From: Bugulina stolonifera
Lineage: Eukaryota > Bryozoa > Gymnolaemata > Cheilostomatida > Bugulidae
Length of the DNA stretch: 64,000 nt
Assembly (NCBI GenBank): GCA_935421135.1
Contig: OW285188.1
Span: 4,640,733-4,704,732, forward strand
Direction of reading: 5' to 3'
Positions 61,280 to 64,000 of this stretch are shown here, piece by piece (the stretch's first letter is position 1; the number at the start of each line of letters is the position of its first letter). Position numbers and translations under genes: made by a program. The notes under the pieces are model-generated. The model was not told the origin of the DNA, ran no database searches, and saw nothing but the letters and a program-made list of their open reading frames with translations.

Positions 61280-61600
61280 ATCACTATTATAGTGGAGCTG
61301 CCGTGACCGAGCGGTTAGAATGCTGAGCTTTCATGCTGAAGGTTCTAGGTTTGAATCCCGGTCACGGTGGTGTTAGGAAGAGCATCCAGCCACAATTGCT
61401 CCTGTGCCTCATATAAAAGTCCTTGGGGTCATGCAAGCCAGCATGGCTTCAAGGCAACTCCTCTACCCCTGCCAAAAAAAGCCCATCTCATCTGGGCCTT
61501 TCTCACAGGAAGTTGGCTGGCACTTGGCAGTGCAAGCTGCAAGGGGCTGGTCACGCTGAGGAATACAAGTCGGTGAATTTTTTTCATCACTATTATAGTG
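61280..61600 (+). mobile_element. tRNA-derived SINE with 15 bp target-site duplication
   Basis: The body is 61295-61585 (291 bp), flanked by perfect direct repeats ATCACTATTATAGTG (61280-61294 and 61586-61600). The head 61300-61368 is tRNA-like: a 7 bp acceptor-type pairing of GCCGTGA with TCACGGT, an A box GACCGAGCGGTTAGAATGC and a B box GGTTTGAATCC. The anticodon loop lacks U33 and the T stem has a mismatch, so it is not a working tRNA. Next comes GGAAGAGCATCCAGCC, a tract resembling the post-tRNA part of several animal SINEs, then a body and a T-rich end. Transposition would depend on a LINE reverse transcriptase. Confidence 0.88.
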
Positions 61601-63229
61601 ACTATGGTTATGATGATTATGAATAAACCCTTCTGTAAAGTTATAGTAGAAATGCAAGTGTTGCAGTGATTGTATAGGCTATGTTATGGAGTTATGGATC
61701 TTAATAATGTTGTGCAAGTCAAGTAGGCCCGAGTCTCTGAGGCTTTATTTCTTTTTTAAGATTATCAGCAGGCCTGTTCAAAAGATGTAAGCCCAGGAAT
61801 AGTCGAATGCTCCTCTATTTTGGTAATGCTGGTCAGAATTGAAATTTAATGTAAAAGCAAATCAGTGAGGTAAATGTCGTGGATTGGGTTATGGATACGA
61901 GTAGTGTGTTTCTAATTGAATTTTGGAAAATACTAGCGTGTATAGACCCAGACTTATTAGATTTGTAATTCATGTGTGCTTTTTATTCCAAGCAGTAAAA
62001 TGTTTGTTAATAACATTAATCATTACCTAGTTTTGATCATTCAATGAAGCTGACACATACTATGTTACTTGACGTGACTTTGACTCTTTTTGAACTTTAA
62101 CATGATTAAGAGTTTTTGGAAAATTAACTGGCTCAAAAATTCAAGGTTTTTGTATACTAACAGGTTCATTTACCTCAAAGCATGACTATGGTGTTGCAAG
62201 AAATCACACTGTAAATTGACTTAGAAATAAAGTATTTCGTGTTTTACAAGGTAATGTTTCAATTTCAATGTGGAGCCTTGATCATCTTGCAGTAAAAGAC
62301 AGAGTGTTAGTGTTGTCGATAAGTATTGAAGATACTACTACATGATAGCCAATAATTGTGATTACTCTTAGACCTTGTTCAAATATGCCTGTGTCCCCCT
62401 ATTTATATTCATATTCATAACGCATTAATTTAATAGAATTTAGGCCTACCAATTTATATTTTTGCACTCAATTATATGACTGTACAAAATATAATAACTA
62501 ATAATTGGATTTTTGCATGGCATATATTCTAAAACTGTCATAAGAAGTAAGACCATAGAATGCTTGATGTATTTAAAATGGAAACGTTATGGGATTATGT
62601 TTATTATATCAATCTAATAGCAATATGATTTACTTTAATCAATGTAACAGATGGTTACAGTGACTATGATTCCATCTGTCTAAGAATCTATGTCCTCATC
62701 TACAATTGATATAATAATACATATTCCAGTAATTTTGGTTTTGAGTTGTGTAGGCCTACCAGAGTTTGAAGAGGGACAATGTGGGCTAAATCATCAGTTA
62801 TGGCATATTCCTGTAAAGGTACAAATGTTAGCTGTCAAGTAATGGATTACATCGCACCATAATTTCATTTACCACTGCAAGGTTTCATTGCAGGGATTTA
62901 TGTAGCAGTTTGTTTCTATTACTAAACTGTATGATTACATTGAAGCCCTTTGCTGACAGTTGTAGTCGTAAACTGCGATACTAAAATAGTCCATAAGGTT
63001 GAAGAAATCAATTTTCCTCATCTGAAATATTTGCTATCATAGATTAGACTTCTGTAGACTAAAGCTTGTATGTTAAACTCCTTAGGCTAGAAGGAAGTAT
63101 CCACATTTATCCATATGTAACACCACCAGGGTAGTGCATGAGTGGCAGCTGAGAGAGTACACCGCTGCTTGTCTCCTGTTCCCGGCACCAGCTATATTCC
63201 TGAACTACTGGCTCTCCTACAGTCACACA
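61601..63229. other. Upstream region of the Csk-like gene
   Basis: AT-rich. The promoter and 5' UTR of the next gene should lie here or further left. The exon ending at 63250 can be read open back to about 63134, but the extra residues do not resemble any Csk N-terminus. Confidence 0.4.
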
Positions 63230-63698
63230 ATGACACAACAGCCACCACAGGTTTGTATGTTTACATACTGTAGAACTGTTCACTTACTTCGTACATTATA
63301 CTCTGTGTGTGATATTTATTCAAGCCTTGGACAATGTCCATATAAGGAAGGGCAGTTCTAAGGGCAGTTGAGTTAGGCTATATAACCAATTTAGAAGTGC
63401 TGGCTAATAAGTAAATTTTATAATTCAATCTCACCGAATTTGTTTAGAAATTATATTAATTATTAGACCTACTACATAGGCCTACATGTACATGAATTGG
63501 TTAAGGTGCGATGTAGTGTACCCCCTGCAGACTAATGTGTCCCTTAATGCTAACTAATCCATGACATTTTAACTGTAGAATGGCGGCAAATGGAATCCAG
63601 GTACAGAGGTGATAGCCATGTTTAACTTTGAGGCTAACTCTGCAGAGGACCTTGCCTTTAGACGTCGAGATATTCTAAAAATAGTTCGCCCTACCAGG
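63230..63698 (+). CDS. Csk-like kinase, N-terminal SH3 exons (3' end outside window)
   Basis: Exons 63230-63250 and 63579-63698 join in phase 0. The likely start is ATG 63230, giving MTQQPPQ then NGGKWNPG. The SH3 domain follows: GTEVIAMFNFEANSAEDLAF and RRRDILKIVRPTR, at which point a GTAAGT donor ends the exon. This matches the start of C-terminal Src kinase, where a short N-terminus leads straight into GTECIAKYNF and DLPFCKGDVLTIV. Csk phosphorylates the inhibitory C-terminal tyrosine of Src-family kinases and acts as a cytosolic protein with SH3, SH2 and kinase domains. Only the first half of the SH3 domain is in the window, so another SH3 protein cannot be excluded. Bases 63699-64000 are intron with no further exon seen. 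Confidence 0.68.
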
Positions 63699-64000
63699 GT
63701 AAGTAAGGTGTAATAACGTCGGTGAAGGAGGACCGGTGAGGTGAATATGTTACATAAGATCATAGTAGTAAGGAGGCTTGTGATTGAATGGCCTCAACAA
63801 CCAATCAACAGCTGCCCAGTGTGCAAGTTGAGGATAGACCAGGAACTGTTGTATTTGCAGTAGATATGCAGTATACAGATTACATGAGCTAATCATATGC
63901 ACAGTGTACACAGTATATGCACAGCATACTATACTGTATCCGCTAGACATGGATACAACATCTGACTCAGTACTCCCCTTTTTATCTTCTTCCTCGATTA

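Noticed and set aside
61300..61368. Functional tRNA gene
   Set aside because: No U33, mismatched T stem, and the unit lies inside a SINE bounded by 15 bp duplications.

Overview
This window is nuclear DNA of an animal. Genes are split into many small exons with GT-AG introns, coding density is low, and the AT-rich intergenic DNA is full of minisatellites and transposon remnants. The gene set (NF-kB/IkB-type ankyrin protein, CPEB-like RNA-binding protein, DEG/ENaC channel, MYDGF, WDR82, Csk-like kinase) is metazoan. Short introns, compact 3-9 kb genes and a strong excess of the palindromic ACATGTACATGT motif make an early-branching invertebrate likely. A marine sponge is my best guess, but that is inference and not shown by any single sequence.

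Layout, left to right. 1-1155 (+): 3' end of an ankyrin-repeat gene. 1156-5574: GC-rich CCAAT-box island, LTR fragments and a nested dispersed repeat. 5575-7811 (+): CPEB-like gene with two RRMs and no ZZ zinc finger. 7812-10530: repeats, including a 325 bp inverted-repeat element with a tRNA-like core. 10531-14084 (-): unrecognised gene of at least seven small exons, with a duplicated exon start. 14085-19178: repeats and LTR fragments. 19179-20215 (+): small predicted tail-anchored membrane protein. 21424-30023 (-): complete DEG/ENaC-family channel, about 550 residues in at least 12 exons. 30024-34900: intergenic, with a GC-rich duplicated block. 34901-40928 (+): MYDGF ortholog whose 4.7 kb first intron holds a 2.1 kb inverted-repeat transposon. 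43701-45146 (-): intronless acidic, serine-rich protein. 48057-48389 (-): possible small protein. 49059-54331 (-): complete WDR82 ortholog in nine exons. 54478-57104: a 2.6 kb transposon that is almost entirely palindromic, beginning 147 bp upstream of the WDR82 start codon. 57105-63229: AT-rich DNA with a LINE reverse-transcriptase remnant and a tRNA-derived SINE with perfect target-site duplications. 63230-64000 (+): first coding exons of a Csk-like SH3 protein, cut by the window end.

The genes do not form an operon or pathway; they look like unrelated neighbours. No CRISPR array, rRNA or functional tRNA gene is visible. The most informative non-routine items are the ZZ-less CPEB, the channel lacking the usual His of its HG gating motif, the duplicated-exon orphan gene, and several well-delimited transposons (hAT with an 8 bp duplication, SINE with a 15 bp duplication, two elements with long inverted repeats). 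Exon coordinates were derived by hand from reading frame, splice consensus and phase agreement.
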